A stretch of DNA of 64,000 nt from Saccoglossus kowalevskii (Eukaryota; Hemichordata; Enteropneusta; Harrimaniidae): the NCBI RefSeq assembly GCF_000003605.2, contig NW_003147276.1, forward strand, positions 243,785 through 307,784, read 5' to 3'; not shown here. The stretch's first letter is position 1. More notes on this DNA, generated by a model. It saw only the letters and a list, made by a program, of their open reading frames with translations. It ran no database searches and was not told the DNA's origin.

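Noticed and set aside
1-64000. tRNA, rRNA or other RNA genes
   Set aside because: No cloverleaf arms, B-box-like plus A-box pairs or rRNA-like blocks noticed on either strand by reading; a covariance-model search was not possible.

Overview
This window is the inside of one giant animal muscle-type gene, read on the minus strand from beyond base 64000 to beyond base 1. The evidence for a eukaryote is direct: about 94 short coding blocks, each bounded by GT...AG splice sites, AT-rich introns, microsatellites and LINE remnants. The product is a titin/twitchin/projectin-family protein (intracellular Ig and fibronectin III domains plus one protein kinase near the C-terminus). An invertebrate bilaterian is likely; I cannot place it more precisely by eye. 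No plus-strand host gene is supported.

Layout in protein order (high to low coordinates). (1) 63993-20785: 67 complete exons plus one fragment, all FN3. Counting four two-domain exons, this is 71 complete consecutive FN3 domains with no Ig between them. Exon lengths and sequence types show a higher-order super-repeat with exon types D-E-F-G-H1H2-I-J-K-L-M followed by a variable number of C-B-A triplets. One complete super-repeat has 22 domains and the next has 16. (2) 19741-19524: a non-FN3 exon in the correct phase with an in-frame stop and an AATAAA downstream, probably an alternative last exon that would give a kinase-less isoform. (3) 18799-5014: Ig and FN3 domains mixed, at first in an Ig-FN3-FN3 rhythm, then FN3-FN3-FN3-Ig-Ig-FN3-FN3-Ig-Ig-FN3 before the kinase. 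(4) 4465-879: linker, complete kinase domain in five exons, and a basic regulatory tail. (5) 173-1: start of the Ig domain after the kinase. Visible coding sequence adds up to roughly 9,900 residues, and both ends lie outside the window.

Non-coding structure sits in the introns: a 58-bp minisatellite beside a kinase splice donor, a pentanucleotide microsatellite filling most of one intron, a 90-bp triplication carrying a splice acceptor, a 33-bp tandem repeat carrying splice-donor-like sequences, a ~290-bp tandem repeat interrupted by a 356-base assembly gap, a SINE-like insertion with target-site duplication, a foldback element and two LINE 3' fragments. In the recently duplicated C-B-A region the introns are duplicated along with the exons.

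Functionally, the FN3/Ig array would act as a long elastic or scaffold rod along the sarcomere thick filament, with the terminal kinase as a regulated enzyme. This follows from the family and was not tested here.
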